From an uncultured Bacteroidales bacterium (GTDB taxonomy: Bacteria; Bacteroidota; Bacteroidia; Bacteroidales; Muribaculaceae), in assembly GCA_949123685.1 (NCBI GenBank), contig CASBHZ010000042.1, forward strand, positions 1 to 26,213: a stretch of 26,213 bases of DNA, written 5' to 3'. Positions 25,286 through 26,213 of this stretch are shown here, one piece after another. The first letter of the stretch is position 1. Every line of letters begins with the position of its first letter. Position numbers and translations under genes: made by a program. The notes beneath the pieces were generated by a model that made no database searches, was not told where the DNA came from, and saw only the letters and a list, made by a program, of their open reading frames with translations.

Positions 25286-26161
25286 TTGGCTTTAAAAAGA
25301 AATGCATTGGGACGCGGACTGGATTCGCTGATCTCGATGGGTGATATAAGGACCGAAGGGTCATCGGCAATCTCTGAAATAGATGTAGACAGGATCACTC
25401 CTAATCCTGACCAACCCCGACGCACCTTCGATGAAACCACGCTCAATGAGCTTGCGGCTTCCATCCGCGAACTCGGGGTTGTGCAACCCCTCACGTTGCG
25501 TATGGGTGATGACGGCAATTATCAGATAATTGCCGGAGAGCGTCGCTGGCGCGCTGCCCAGAAAGCCGGACTTGCATCTGTCCCTGCGTATGTGCGCACC
25601 GTTTCAGATTCGGAGATGACGGAAATGGCGTTGATCGAAAATATTCAACGCGAGGATCTCAATGCCATTGAGGTGGCTCTCGGTTTTAAGAAACTTATCG
25701 ACATATATAACCTTACGCAGGAACGTCTTTCGGAACGTCTCGGTAAAAATCGTGCCACGATTGCTAACCATTTGCGCCTATTGCGCCTTCCGGCAGAGAT
25801 ACAGCTTGGTCTGCGCGACCGCAAGCTGGATATGGGGCATGCCCGCGCTATCCTTTCTGTGGAAGATCCCAAAATACAGCTTAAACTTTATAAGCAGGTG
25901 ATCAAAGAGGGGCTTTCAGTGCGTGCTGTAGAGGAATTGGGACGTAAACTCGCCGAGGGGGAAAGTCTCGATAAACCTGCTAAGGAGAAAAACGAAAAGT
26001 CGGAAGATATGAGAATCCTGGAGAAGGATTTTTCAAATTATTTCTCTATGCCGGTGAAGGTGGCACGTTCGCAGAACGGCAAAGGCTCGGTGACATTCAA
26101 GTTCTCTTCCGATGACGAACTGCATCAGCTTGTGAAGATATTCGAACGGCTGAAACAATAA
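25286..26161 (+). CDS. parB: chromosome-partitioning CTPase ParB/Spo0J
   Basis: This 291-residue protein starts, on the TTG at 25286, as MALKRNALGRGLDSLIS, the ParA-interacting N-terminus seen in ParB proteins. No in-frame ATG exists before GLDSLIS. A TTG at 25241 would add 15 residues that fit no family pattern. The CTP-binding core has TPNPDQPRRTF, the box GERRWRAAQKAG and ENIQREDLN. A helix-turn-helix for parS (LSERLGKNRATIANHLRLLR) and a C-terminal dimer domain follow. ParB loads at parS sites and slides as a clamp. No canonical parS is visible here. Confidence 0.94.
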   Translation: MALKRNALGRGLDSLISMGDIRTEGSSAISEIDVDRITPNPDQPRRTFDETTLNELAASIRELGVVQPLTLRMGDDGNYQIIAGERRWRAAQKAGLASVPAYVRTVSDSEMTEMALIENIQREDLNAIEVALGFKKLIDIYNLTQERLSERLGKNRATIANHLRLLRLPAEIQLGLRDRKLDMGHARAILSVEDPKIQLKLYKQVIKEGLSVRAVEELGRKLAEGESLDKPAKEKNEKSEDMRILEKDFSNYFSMPVKVARSQNGKGSVTFKFSSDDELHQLVKIFERLKQ

Positions 26162-26213
26162 GAAGTTGTTTAAAAATAACTGTGAAATTTGGGGCGGCTC
26201 TCTTTTGAATAAA
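26162..26213. other. window end after parB
   Basis: The last 52 bp contain no gene start that can be supported. The phrase AGAAGTTGTTTAAAAA (26162-26177) resembles, in reverse complement, the AACAG/AGCTTCT phrases at 11253-11290. No adapter sequence is visible at this end. Confidence 0.4.

Overview
The window looks like one end of an assembled contig from a gut-type Bacteroidales (Bacteroidota). The family level, probably close to Muribaculaceae, is inference. The evidence is a SusC/SusD pair, three proteins ending in type IX secretion (T9SS) C-terminal tails, Bacteroidota promoters (a -33 TTTG with a -7 TAnnTTTG, best seen at 7316-7346), and an almost complete lack of Shine-Dalgarno sites. 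Positions 1-47 are not biological. They are an Illumina TruSeq/P7 adapter with an 8-nt index, so the first gene is cut by an assembly artefact.

Minus-strand block, 48-5723: a transcription unit read right to left encodes a TolC-type outer membrane protein, an HlyD/EmrA-type adaptor, two ABC-2 type permeases and an LpxL/HtrB-type acyltransferase (truncated by the adapter). This is a tripartite envelope exporter with no ABC ATPase gene beside it. A MATE transporter (5895-7247) is divergent from it across a 171-bp region.

Plus-strand block, 7449-21590: a three-module leucine-rich-repeat surface protein with its own promoter and a strong terminator. After a 430-bp gap comes a run of a zincin metalloprotease, SusC, SusD, a small unrecognised T9SS cargo and an M6-like metallopeptidase T9SS cargo. 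No glycoside hydrolase is present, so this resembles a peptide-acquisition locus rather than a polysaccharide utilisation locus.

The convergent pair sufB-phoH (minus, 21645-24085) shares a 17-bp hairpin terminator with the M6 gene. SufB and PhoH overlap by ATGA, and sufC/D/S are not adjacent. ParA and ParB (24450-26161) close the window.

The least explained signals are short-period, low-complexity DNA arrays placed in intergenic gaps. They are a 9-bp-period array that inverts halfway and can fold (19068-19229), a 7-bp-period inverted array between sufB and parA (24146-24291) with a related 19-bp tandem repeat inside the exporter operon (1822-1874), and a G-run array with about 10-bp spacing between tolC and hlyD (4133-4271). 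They are not CRISPRs and are not convincing genes.
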